A stretch of 33,581 nucleotides of DNA from Bartonella tribocorum (GTDB taxonomy: Bacteria; Pseudomonadota; Alphaproteobacteria; Rhizobiales; Rhizobiaceae), in NCBI RefSeq assembly GCF_002777915.1, contig NZ_NJGE01000005.1:84688-118268 (forward strand), read 5' to 3'. Of this stretch, positions 8,356 through 15,499 are shown one piece after another (position 1 is the first letter of the stretch; each line of letters begins with the position of its first letter). Below the pieces are notes generated by a model. The model saw nothing but the letters and a program-made list of their open reading frames with translations. It made no database searches and was not told the origin of the DNA. The translations under genes and the position numbers were made by a program.

Positions 8356-8490
8356 ATGCACTCATTCCCGCAAGAGTGCTCCACATATTATGGCGTAGAC
8401 TGTACAAACTCTGCCGCTCCTAAATACTCAAACGTAATGCTACTGGGGTGTACAGTGTCCGCAGTTGCACCCTTAAACACCGGTTCCTAG
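8356..8490 (+). CDS. Small ORF, 44 codons, unknown; weak candidate for a cluster peptide
   Basis: ATG 8356 to TAG 8488-8490. The peptide begins MHSFPQECSTYYG and ends SAVAPLNTGS, with three Cys (C8, C16, C32), several Ser/Thr and two adjacent Tyr. No good ribosome-binding site is visible, but a promoter-like element lies 36 bases upstream. It is the only short frame noticed downstream of the modification operon that has this composition. It could equally be a chance ORF in decayed DNA. Confidence 0.2.
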   Translation: MHSFPQECSTYYGVDCTNSAAPKYSNVMLLGCTVSAVAPLNTGS

Positions 8491-8821
8491 CATATCATAA
8501 TGCTTGAAAAAAGCATCATGCCATCATAGCAACCGCTTTGCGTATGGGGTCCACAACATAGTTCTACAAACTGTTGACACATTGCCAAGCTAAGAGTTTT
8601 CTTGCCCACCTACGCCAATGAGACCATCACTATCCTCTTTTTTGAATCGTAAAACAAAATGATTACCATGAGCGATAAACCATCTGCTCAAAGTCCAGCT
8701 AACTCAAACTCATAGCATTCTAAACTTTTAGGCTCGCTCTTCACCCAAGGGAGCATAGTCAGATATATCACTTCCCTCACCTATTCACGCGCTGGGATAA
8801 AAAAATCTGAAACTATGAGGT

Positions 8822-8845
8822 AACGCTGCATTTGTATGCAGCGTT
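8822..8845. terminator. Strong hairpin between convergent gene sets, possible terminator
   Basis: Perfect 10-base arms AACGCTGCAT and ATGCAGCGTT with a 4-base loop. On the + strand it is followed by GTTGTT, on the - strand by no T-run. It is placed between the end of the + operon and the end of the - strand membrane array, as expected for a shared terminator. Confidence 0.4.
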
Positions 8846-8912
8846 GTTGTTAGGTATAAGCTTCTATTGAGATAGTTCTAATGGGAAGCACCCACAGCTA
8901 ATGGTATAAGGA

Positions 8913-9416
8913 TTAATTTCGATTCTTTCGAAATGCTATATATAAATTTAATGTGCCGCCCCACAACACACCACCAGTAAACCCACTTAAAAGACCAAAA
9001 AGAAGGTTAAAATCAAATGCATATTTCAAATCAGGTACAACCTTGAGAAAAACAATCAATATGAATTTGATGACAAAAGCGATAAGAATAAATGTCAGCG
9101 TCAACGGCGTACCAGGCAGAATAATGAAATCCGTTCCCTCTTTGATTTTTAAACGCGCAGTAGCACGCCAGAGCAACCAGCCAACACCAAAGCCGATCAT
9201 CAGCCCTGCCAACATTGCAATTGCTCCCCAGCGCGGGAAGGCCAGCTGGTTAATCACATCGCTTGCGCCCAAAAAAAGAAAGACTAACGGCAAGAGAAAA
9301 AGGCGGTAAACCTTCGTTTCCCTATCTTTCAATGCGATTATTCCCCTCGCAATGAGAAAAATAAGCAAAATCCAAGCCCATAAAGGGGTTCCGGTCAGAA
9401 TGTTAAACAATGACAT
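8913..9416 (-). CDS. DUF6622-like membrane protein
   Basis: 167 residues from ATG 9416 (beginning MSLFNILTGTPLWAWILL). A longer frame to 9494 exists, but TGGAG just upstream of 9416 and the family-like N-terminus favour the shorter start. The pattern TPLWAWILLIFLIARGIIALKDRE followed by further hydrophobic stretches (about 5 in all) resembles the small uncharacterised DUF6622 family. It starts 2 bases after the stop of the gene at 9418, so they are co-transcribed. Function unknown. Confidence 0.55.
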   Translation of the reverse strand: MSLFNILTGTPLWAWILLIFLIARGIIALKDRETKVYRLFLLPLVFLFLGASDVINQLAFPRWGAIAMLAGLMIGFGVGWLLWRATARLKIKEGTDFIILPGTPLTLTFILIAFVIKFILIVFLKVVPDLKYAFDFNLLFGLLSGFTGGVLWGGTLNLYIAFRKNRN

Positions 9417-9417
9417 A

Positions 9418-9942
9418 TTATGCTCCATGATGTTTGATGCGATAAAAATATTGCATGATGTTAGGAAGATATTTAGAAAAAAGAATACCAGCACAAATTA
9501 AACCCATAGTGACACACCAAAGCTGGGGGGAGCATGAAAAAAAAGCCACTAGAAGACCATTGGCAAAAAAGATGATTACCCAAATCCATGTAATATATTT
9601 ATTGATGAGATAAAATAGGATATGTTTGCGTTTCTCTTCAGAAACACCAGCACTGGCATAAAAAATGGTAAAGGATTTCTTTACCAGCGAGCTCATCAAT
9701 GAAATCAGAGCAAGTGACAGATAGCAAAAAACTATGGGGTAGTTCAGTAAAAGTGTAGACCATCCAGCGAAATAATTAACAAACAGGACAATAACTGTCA
9801 GAATGTTAGTAATCATCATGAGTTCCCCCCGTCGGACAATTTTAATATTCACAGCAATAATGGACAATAAAATCAAAATCAAGATGAGAGAGCGTTCGAC
9901 CAGAGTTAAAACGTTTCCATTGATAACCCATAAATACTCCAC
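9418..9942 (-). CDS. Small multi-pass membrane protein, unknown
   Basis: Up to 174 residues from GTG 9942, with about five hydrophobic segments and a charged loop (VSEEKRK) after the third. The start is unclear. GGGGGGAA lies before two adjacent ATGs at 9819 and 9816, which would give 133 or 132 residues. However, the upstream part (ERSLILILILLSIIAV) also reads like a membrane helix. A well-placed AAGGAGG (9978-9984) precedes a different frame starting at ATG 9970 (MFNIIVSLFRGVFMGY), so the 5' end may carry a frameshift. The gene leads directly into the DUF6622-like gene. I do not recognise the family. Confidence 0.5.
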   Translation of the reverse strand: MEYLWVINGNVLTLVERSLILILILLSIIAVNIKIVRRGELMMITNILTVIVLFVNYFAGWSTLLLNYPIVFCYLSLALISLMSSLVKKSFTIFYASAGVSEEKRKHILFYLINKYITWIWVIIFFANGLLVAFFSCSPQLWCVTMGLICAGILFSKYLPNIMQYFYRIKHHGA

Positions 9943-10270
9943 GGAATAAAGAGACTATTATGTTAAACATGGCGCATCCTCCTTGCAATAATGCGTCATC
10001 GCCGCCTCAAGATTCCCATCTTCAATCTCATGGAGGATAATAGAAAGGAGGACACTAGAAAGTTACATGATCGCATATTTGCAAACTCCCATATGCGCGT
10101 GGGCCAGTGGCACACCCTCCCCCCCAATTAGTGTAGAAATGATGTCGCTCTTGGTACTGGACGCGTTACGTCAGTGCTAACCTTCTCTATTTTTTGCAGA
10201 ACAGAAAGCGCGTATCAGGCTCTCTAGCCATACTTAGAGTACGCAAAGTTATTCATCACTCTACAACACC
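9943..10270. other. Spacer of 328 bases in the membrane array
   Basis: No convincing gene. It contains AAGGAGG (9978-9984) before a 42-codon minus-strand frame (9842-9970) that overlaps the next gene. It also contains a C7 run near 10119-10125 and a second purine-rich stretch at 10032-10052. It may hold the promoter of the two small membrane genes. Confidence 0.4.
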
Positions 10271-11185
10271 TTAAGCGCGCAATTTTATGTTTTGTATTAA
10301 AGGATTTTTGCTTTCAAAATATACGAACAACATCACACAAAGTAGAATAAACAAGCTTCCCCCAACATTAAACCAAACCTTGTCTGTAACCAGCACTGTT
10401 GCACCGAAACAGTTAACAATAGCGTGGACAAAAAAAGGCGCACACGCATAAAATTTAGAGCGCGTAACAACACTACGATACGCCAAGCATGTGTTTAAAA
10501 TATGCATGAGTATGACGCTCATTAAAGCACACAAAAAAATACTCGCTTGCGTCCAGGAATAAAAAATTACATATTCACTGGCTAATAACCTAGATCGAAT
10601 AGGCCAGCCATTATAAACAAGGAAAGGCCCTAGCGCCTTGTAAACTAATTCGCATAAACCCCAGCCTATGCCAATATTCAGCGGCAAACGCCACAAAAAA
10701 CTAGGCGAGCATCGATAAAACTTAGTAACTAACAAACGACGCATGGCTTCTTCTGCTACAACAAAAAAAACCGTAAATGTTAAAAATAAAAAAACAAGCG
10801 CCAGCCCCTGCTCTGCACGACTCCCAGTTTCAACAATATTCATCATATAAAGCGTTTTTATTACAGACTGCTCCCAAAAAGCAATAAGCCCGAAAACAAT
10901 GCAGCTAGCAACAAACCATCCCACAGCACCAGCGACAACTAATTTGAACTTCAGAACATGGTGAAACACACATAGAAGAAAAACAACGCCAAGCACTTGC
11001 AATAAACGTAAGGCATCAAGTTTATGTTCTGTTTCCCAGTAACGCCATACTAACAGAACAATCACCCCCAAAACTATGCCGCTCAACAGCACATTTATCC
11101 AACTAAATGTAGAGCGAAAAAAATTATAAATGACAGCACCATAAATAAGGCCTGTGAGAAGCGAAGTAATAAATAAAACCAACAT
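10271..11185 (-). CDS. YhfC/CPBP-like putative glutamic intramembrane protease
   Basis: 304 residues, about eight hydrophobic segments. Three motifs in order fit the YhfC/CPBP group of intramembrane proteases: AEEAMRR (EExxxR type, near residue 145), GIGWGLCELVYK (near 175) and FFVHAIVNC (HxxxN type, near 255). The ATG at 11185 follows GAGGGGGCATAATA, 2 bases after the previous stop, so it belongs to the same operon as the gene upstream. The C-terminal half is clearly similar to the degenerate paralogue at 12068-12535. CPBP proteins are known as bacteriocin-immunity or maturation factors, which suits the neighbourhood. The exact family is uncertain and no function is shown. Confidence 0.5.
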   Translation of the reverse strand: MLVLFITSLLTGLIYGAVIYNFFRSTFSWINVLLSGIVLGVIVLLVWRYWETEHKLDALRLLQVLGVVFLLCVFHHVLKFKLVVAGAVGWFVASCIVFGLIAFWEQSVIKTLYMMNIVETGSRAEQGLALVFLFLTFTVFFVVAEEAMRRLLVTKFYRCSPSFLWRLPLNIGIGWGLCELVYKALGPFLVYNGWPIRSRLLASEYVIFYSWTQASIFLCALMSVILMHILNTCLAYRSVVTRSKFYACAPFFVHAIVNCFGATVLVTDKVWFNVGGSLFILLCVMLFVYFESKNPLIQNIKLRA

Positions 11186-11187
11186 TA

Positions 11188-12075
11188 TTATGCCCCCTCA
11201 TTTACTACAGCGTAACTGCTATTTTTCTTCATGGATAATCTGTCTTGCACAAAATCATAAATTTGCAGCATAAGAGCAAACATAAGAATAGTAGCGATTG
11301 TATAATGCCCAATTGCAAGAAGTTCTGGCTCAGCGGCCCGCCATGAAAAGCGCGCCCAAGCCGCCAAGCATTGTAAAAGCAAGATAAGAACAAAAAAACG
11401 CCATTTCTTGTCAAGGCAAACCACAAGCATTAAGAAAGTTGATAAAAGACTCAGACCTATAATAAACGCATAATATATTACCGTCTCAAGTAAAGAAAGT
11501 AAGGCGCCCCTATCAAGACTAAAGGCCCCTTTTAGGATCATCACAGCTTCTGGTAGAGATGTAAGCAGTGCAAGCCCTATAGTAGCCCCCCAAATCCCCA
11601 TTCCCACGCCCAGTGCTGCCTCTACACCATTGCCATTATCTTCTGCCACCCAATGAGAGAGCAAAAAAAACTGCATAATCGTCATGCTTATAGGGAATAG
11701 ACCAACAGCAAAAACAATATTAGGCGTACTATAAGCAGAAAATTCAAAAATTAAACTGCCTATTATACGCATAAAGCCGTATAGAAAAAAAATCAAAAGC
11801 ACATAACAACCAGCGCTTGACCCAATAATCGCCTTCGTGTCTTTAAACGCTTTAACCAAAGAGAGTAACCAGCGGTACCCCAATATAAGCGAAAGCGCCA
11901 AAACATAATAAGGAAAATAACTCACAGCGCCATAAACATAAAGAAAAACAAGACACAAAACAACGAGTAAGAAAACCAAATGTTCAACCAATGTTTTTTT
12001 CTTCATCAAAGGAAAAATAATCAGAACCAGACAAAAAACGGCGCCGATAATAGATAATGTCAATTTGTCAAGCAT
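11188..12075 (-). CDS. Multi-pass membrane protein, diverged relative of the tandem pair
   Basis: 295 residues, about eight hydrophobic segments, no signal peptide. Its second half aligns by eye with the tandem pair: GNGVEAALGVGMGIWGATIG against SMSVLDLSICIGCGFAIGVF, and LLSTFLMLVVCLDKKWRFFV against VFLTFLMVLFVTTKKYYWLV. It is therefore a third, older copy of the same family. Its start overlaps the end of the upstream gene by 8 bases, and its stop is 2 bases before the YhfC-like gene. Function unknown; the paired arrangement with a protease-like membrane gene occurs here and, in degraded form, next to it. Confidence 0.6.
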   Translation of the reverse strand: MLDKLTLSIIGAVFCLVLIIFPLMKKKTLVEHLVFLLVVLCLVFLYVYGAVSYFPYYVLALSLILGYRWLLSLVKAFKDTKAIIGSSAGCYVLLIFFLYGFMRIIGSLIFEFSAYSTPNIVFAVGLFPISMTIMQFFLLSHWVAEDNGNGVEAALGVGMGIWGATIGLALLTSLPEAVMILKGAFSLDRGALLSLLETVIYYAFIIGLSLLSTFLMLVVCLDKKWRFFVLILLLQCLAAWARFSWRAAEPELLAIGHYTIATILMFALMLQIYDFVQDRLSMKKNSSYAVVNEGA

Positions 12076-12535
12076 TATAGTAAACTTTAGAAATAGAATT
12101 TATTAATATTGCGTAGTCTGAAGAAATGCCAAACATAGACAAAAGACCAACCGCAAAATGAATTACAAAAGGCAGATAGAAATAGGCCTTTCGCTTATCT
12201 TCGAAACCAAGATACATAAAGCGCGTATTTACAACATGCATCAATACAATCATGCCCGCGGCAATAAGATAGCTGATCGCTTGTGGACAAGATTCAAATG
12301 CGACATAGCCCGCCATTTGTGGCTCCCTATCAACACGGTAATTCAAGTAAAGAAAAAGAGCTGGGAGGGTCTTATAGCATAAGTCTAGAACACCCCAGCC
12401 CAGCCCGAAATAAAGGACCTCACGCGCAGCTAATTCTGGCTTATATACGCGAAGCAACCACAAACGCAAAAGCTCCGCAGTTAAAACTGATATCAAAAGG
12501 ATAAAAAAGGGATAGTTTGCAGCAACCCCACTCAT
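12068..12535 (-). CDS. C-terminal part of a YhfC/CPBP-like paralogue, degenerate
   Basis: 155 residues from ATG 12535. The start overlaps the previous stop as ATGA and has GAGGGGG 9 bases upstream. It aligns with the second half of the 304-residue protein at 10271: LYFGLGWGVLDLCYK against LNIGIGWGLCELVYK, and LPFVIHFAVG against APFFVHAIVN. The acidic pair of the protease motif is reduced to AE and the HxxxN Asn is lost, so it is probably not catalytic. With the gene at 12532 it equals one full-length paralogue. Either it was split by a one-base loss in the G5 run, or the halves are made as two coupled proteins. Confidence 0.55.
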   Translation of the reverse strand: MSGVAANYPFFILLISVLTAELLRLWLLRVYKPELAAREVLYFGLGWGVLDLCYKTLPALFLYLNYRVDREPQMAGYVAFESCPQAISYLIAAGMIVLMHVVNTRFMYLGFEDKRKAYFYLPFVIHFAVGLLSMFGISSDYAILINSISKVYYNA

Positions 12536-12903
12536 GTAATGCACCCCCTCTGCTGCTGGCTATTATGAGCAGCAGACAAAGCAGGCAATGGCAACAAAGA
12601 GCTCAAATATACAAAACCTGCCCCAATACACAAGGCAGCAACTGCACCACAGAATCCAAGAACTAAATATTTATATAAGTAGCGCTCGTGCAGAATTAAA
12701 AGCATGCCAAGATAACATACTAAAAGCAAAGATAAGTCTGGAAGCCCACTTTCACTATGTGGATAAGCGAAGATGATAGCGCAGGAAAGGCCAGCTAGCC
12801 CCCAAAAAATGACGCGCTCGCCCAACAAGCCATTGTTTTTAAGGACACGAGGGCTGGAACTTATCCCAAAACTAAGCTGCATTCCAAAAATTAAGTCAGA
12901 CAT
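12532..12903 (-). CDS. N-terminal part of the split YhfC/CPBP-like paralogue
   Basis: 123 residues, three to four hydrophobic segments, start ATG 12903 with AGGGAA upstream. It ends in a hydrophilic tail (AAHNSQQQRGCIT). Adding one G to the G5 run (12544-12548 on the + strand as C5) would continue the frame as RGVHYMSG into the gene at 12068, giving one protein about as long as the intact paralogue at 10271. It is the first gene of the 12903-to-10271 operon. Confidence 0.5.
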   Translation of the reverse strand: MSDLIFGMQLSFGISSSPRVLKNNGLLGERVIFWGLAGLSCAIIFAYPHSESGLPDLSLLLVCYLGMLLILHERYLYKYLVLGFCGAVAALCIGAGFVYLSSLLPLPALSAAHNSQQQRGCIT

Positions 12904-13038
12904 ATAATTTCCCTAAGGCGCCTTGCCCTCCAAAGTATACCAAAATATTATTGCGGGAGAGCCCCCCCTGCTAAGAGGATGATAGCGTACCCCTTAAAGG
13001 CCTTTACCTTGTTAAAAAAGCTAGGTCAAACAACAATT
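12904..13038. other. Upstream region of the 12903-10271 operon
   Basis: No gene. It holds a palindrome AAAGGCCTTT (near 12997-13006), AAGGCGCCTT (near 12915-12924) and AT-rich stretches that could contain the promoter for the minus-strand operon. I cannot pick a convincing -10/-35 pair. Confidence 0.35.
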
Positions 13039-13194
13039 TCACCACTTAGAGCGAAAACAATCCCAACCAGCTTTAGCAATACCCGCGGCTGCGCCACGGA
13101 CCCCGCCTACCATTGCTCCAGAAACGGCCCCTCTTGGGGTGGCTGCTCTAGACTTTAGGATAACCCAAAGAACTACAGTCTCCTGTCTTCTCAC
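13039..13194 (-). pseudogene. Truncated Gly/Ala-rich, colicin-V-like peptide gene remnant
   Basis: A minus-strand frame of 51 codons from GTG 13194 (or 24 codons from ATG 13113). Its second half is Gly/Ala-rich, GAVSGAMVGG then VRGAAAGIAKAG, ending in WDCFRSKW. This composition is typical of the mature part of class IIb and colicin-V-like peptides. The first half coincides with the repeated downstream tail of the tandem membrane genes (TTTGGGTTATCCTAAA), so the original 5' part with any leader seems to have been replaced by recombination. It lies directly after the gene at 13191. Probably not functional. Confidence 0.4.
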
Positions 13195-14102
13195 TCAGTT
13201 TTCTTTTTAAACGGGTTAATCACGCTAAGCTTCACATTCTTTGATTTAATGTGACGCGCGTACACATCAACAACAAACATCAAACAAATCCAACTTCTAA
13301 CCATTCCATAGTCATCGTCTGTATGAACAAACGCTACATAATAAGAAACAAAGAGGCTAAAAAACAGCTCTGCAAGAACATCAAGGACCAACCAATAATA
13401 TTTCTTTGTAGTAACAAAGAGAACCATCAAAAATGTCAAAAAAACCTGGCCCGTTAGAATAGCGAAACCAAACACCGCATAATCAAACATTTTTTTCACT
13501 GCCTCCCTGTTTGCAAAACCTATCTGTTGGTAGATTTCTCGAAGGTCTGATAAAAGCAGTGATGACACAAAAAAGACGCCTATGGCAAACCCACAGCCAA
13601 TGCAAATGCTTAAATCTAGCACTGACATAGATTTTTCCTTCAAAGCTTTAGCAATTAGGACATAGCGAGCCCCCGCTATCATCAACGGAATAATGAAAAG
13701 CAGATAAATATAGCTCGAAAGCTGCAGATCAAAAAAATCTAACAGAACGCCATCACTCATAACAATAAAACCAGCTGCGATGAAAAAAATGGGGCAACTT
13801 GCGATAATGGCCAAACTAAAGCACTTTATGTTGTTGACTATATTGGGTATAAATTCAATGCAAAAAGCAAGAAAGAACATAATTATAGCAACATGAGAAG
13901 ATGTTATCGGCATACCGACTATATACTCAAAATACTCAAAGGCATAAATGAGAAGAGGAGCAACCAATGCCACCACTATGAATGTAACCGTGTTCTCCCT
14001 GCCTAACATGCTTTTTCCATTAATAGCAATACTTTTGCAGAATAGATACAACATGCCAAACCACAGATAAAAACAAACGAGCACTAAACCAAACTCGCCC
14101 AT
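13191..14102 (-). CDS. Multi-pass membrane protein, tandem copy 2
   Basis: 303 residues from ATG 14102 (AGGAGGAGCT directly upstream). A longer frame from GTG 14141 lies across a hairpin and is unlikely. About eight hydrophobic segments. From about residue 90 it is nearly identical to the copy at 14204, whereas the first 85 residues and the last 50 differ at many positions. A small in-frame duplication (FEYFEY) is present near residue 60. Family not recognised; it resembles the protein at 11188. Its place after a Gly-rich peptide gene and beside a bacteriocin-like remnant makes an immunity or transport role possible. Confidence 0.6.
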   Translation of the reverse strand: MGEFGLVLVCFYLWFGMLYLFCKSIAINGKSMLGRENTVTFIVVALVAPLLIYAFEYFEYIVGMPITSSHVAIIMFFLAFCIEFIPNIVNNIKCFSLAIIASCPIFFIAAGFIVMSDGVLLDFFDLQLSSYIYLLFIIPLMIAGARYVLIAKALKEKSMSVLDLSICIGCGFAIGVFFVSSLLLSDLREIYQQIGFANREAVKKMFDYAVFGFAILTGQVFLTFLMVLFVTTKKYYWLVLDVLAELFFSLFVSYYVAFVHTDDDYGMVRSWICLMFVVDVYARHIKSKNVKLSVINPFKKKTE

Positions 14103-14133
14103 AGCTCCTCCTGTACAATATTCCAAACATAAA

Positions 14134-14157
14134 GGTGGCACCTTTTACAGTACCACC
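14134..14157 (-). promoter_or_regulatory. Leader hairpin before tandem copy 2
   Basis: Read on the - strand: GGTGGTAC, loop of 8, GTGCCACC (one G-T pair), then TTTATG. It ends about 32 bases before ATG 14102. The same element precedes tandem copy 1, which suggests an attenuator or messenger-processing stem. Confidence 0.45.
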
Positions 14158-14203
14158 GTTCTAGGCTTTAGGGTAACCCAAAGAACTACAGCCTCCTGTC
14201 TTC

Positions 14204-15103
14204 TCATTCAGTTTTCCTTTTGAACGGGTTAATCACGCTAAGCTTCACATTCTTTGATTTAATGTAACGCGCGTACACATAAACAACATACAGCAAACAA
14301 ATCCAATCTCTAACCATTCCATAGCTATCATCTGTATGAACAAACGCTACATAATAAGAAACAAAGAAGCTAAAAAACAGCTCTGCAAGAACATCAAGGA
14401 CCAACCAATAATATTTCTTTGTAGTAACAAAGAGAACCATCAAAAATGTCAAAAAAACTTGGCCCGTTAGAATAGCGAAACCAAACACCGCATAATCGAA
14501 CATTTTTTTCACTGCCTCCCTGTTTGCAAAACCTATCTGTTGATAGATTTCTCGAAGGTCTGATAAAAGCAGTGATGACACAAAAAAGACGCCTATGGCA
14601 AACCCACAGCCAATGCAAATGCTTAAATCTAGCACTGACATAGATTTTTCCTTCAAAGCTTTAGCAATTAGGACATAGCGAGCCCCCGCTATCATCAACG
14701 GAATAATGAAAAGCAGACAAATATAGCTCGAAAGCTGCAGATCAAAAAAATCTAACAGAAGGTCATCACTCATAACAATAAAACCAGCTGCGATGAAAAA
14801 AATGGGGCAACTTGCGATAATGGCCAAACTAAAGCATTTTATATTGTTTACTATATTGGGTATAAATTCCATGCAAAAAGAAAGAAAGAACATAATCATA
14901 ATAACAGGAGGAGATGTTATCGGCACACCGACTATATACTCAAAGGCATATATGATGGGAGGGATAACCAATGCCGCCACTATGAATGCAACCGCGCTCC
15001 CCTTGTATAACACGCTTTTTCCATTAATAGCAATAGTTTTGAAGAATAGATACATGCCAAACCACAGACCAAAATAAGCGAGCACTAAACCAAACGCGCC
15101 CAT
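14204..15103 (-). CDS. Multi-pass membrane protein, tandem copy 1
   Basis: 299 residues from ATG 15103, with AGGAGGAGCT upstream as in the second copy; the GTG 15142 extension is rejected for the same reason. About eight hydrophobic segments and a basic C-terminal tail (NPFKRKTE). The copies are offset by about 1 kb, and the flanking sequence from the RBS back to CTTTGGGTTA is repeated too, so the duplication included the leader. The middle of the gene is almost unchanged between copies, suggesting gene conversion or recent duplication with localised change. It follows the Gly-rich small protein gene with about 87 bases between. Confidence 0.6.
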   Translation of the reverse strand: MGAFGLVLAYFGLWFGMYLFFKTIAINGKSVLYKGSAVAFIVAALVIPPIIYAFEYIVGVPITSPPVIMIMFFLSFCMEFIPNIVNNIKCFSLAIIASCPIFFIAAGFIVMSDDLLLDFFDLQLSSYICLLFIIPLMIAGARYVLIAKALKEKSMSVLDLSICIGCGFAIGVFFVSSLLLSDLREIYQQIGFANREAVKKMFDYAVFGFAILTGQVFLTFLMVLFVTTKKYYWLVLDVLAELFFSFFVSYYVAFVHTDDSYGMVRDWICLLYVVYVYARYIKSKNVKLSVINPFKRKTE

Positions 15104-15187
15104 AGCTCCTCCTGTGCAATATTCCAAACATAAAGGTGGCACCTTTACAGTACCACCGTTCTAGGCTTTAGGATAACCCAAAGAACT
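15103..15187 (-). repeat. Direct repeat, copy A (other copies 14102-14190; partial 13150-13180)
   Basis: About 85 bases from CTTTGGGTTA through the hairpin to AGGAGGAGCT are repeated nearly unchanged upstream of both tandem genes. A third, partial copy at about 13150-13180 lies downstream of tandem copy 2 and runs into the peptide remnant. This defines the ends of the duplicated unit. Confidence 0.6.
15135..15157 (-). promoter_or_regulatory. Leader hairpin between Gly-rich gene and tandem copy 1
   Basis: Same stem as at 14134-14157 (GGTGGTAC / GTGCCACC) with a 7-base loop and a short T-run. Sited between a small peptide gene and its downstream membrane gene, it could lower expression of the second gene relative to the first. 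Confidence 0.45.
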
Positions 15188-15190
15188 CCA

Positions 15191-15499
15191 TCAAAAGTGC
15201 GTCAACATCCCACCTGAATTAGCCATAGATTGACCCAAAAACTGTGTGCCACACTGGGCAGCAGCCACACCATAACCAGCATAACCGCCTATGGTGCCTC
15301 CGAACTTATCGCCTACACCTAGCCCAAAGCTTCCTGCGTTCATAGCAAGAGAAGGATTACGCATCGCTAATCCTAAGCCAACACCACCCGCAAGGCCAAT
15401 CACAGCACCATACTTGCTACCAAACGCAAAACCAGAGTGATATTTGCTACTAAAATTATCGGCACTGCAATAATCGCGCGAACCACTTGAACTTCCCAT
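15191..15499 (-). CDS. Small Gly-rich protein, bacteriocin-like
   Basis: 102 residues from ATG 15499. The core (about residues 28-85) is Gly/Ala-rich with small hydrophobic residues: GAVIGLAGGVGLGLAM, then GSFGLGVGDKFGGTIGGYAG. Two Cys (C11 and C83) could form a disulphide. No Sec signal peptide and no classical double-glycine leader with ELxxV before GG; an internal AGG at about 38-40 is the only candidate site. The Shine-Dalgarno is weak. It heads the minus-strand array, followed by a hairpin and then the tandem membrane genes, an order seen in peptide plus immunity operons. Bacteriocin identity is inference; a small structural membrane protein is the alternative. Confidence 0.5.
   Translation of the reverse strand: MGSSSGSRDYCSADNFSSKYHSGFAFGSKYGAVIGLAGGVGLGLAMRNPSLAMNAGSFGLGVGDKFGGTIGGYAGYGVAAAQCGTQFLGQSMANSGGMLTHF

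Larger units (their letters stand above)
8254..8912. other. Spacer of about 660 bases between the two accessory regions
   Basis: No gene of normal size on either strand. It holds the inverted repeat, promoter-like element and small ORF listed separately, a short hairpin near 8501-8517 (ATGCTT/AAGCAT), and a strong stem at 8822-8845. A short minus-strand frame near 8610-8695 (containing HGNHFVLRFKKE) looks like a fragment of a lost gene. It marks the junction where two oppositely oriented gene sets converge. Confidence 0.5.

Noticed and set aside
8610-8695. Minus-strand stretch containing HGNHFVLRFKKE, reminiscent of a transposase or phage fragment
   Set aside because: Too short to assign; no inverted repeats or further matching sequence nearby.
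10055-10170. Apparent Gly-rich bacteriocin-like peptide on the minus strand
   Set aside because: Recounting the homopolymer (C7, not C8) breaks the Gly-rich frame, and no start codon is present.
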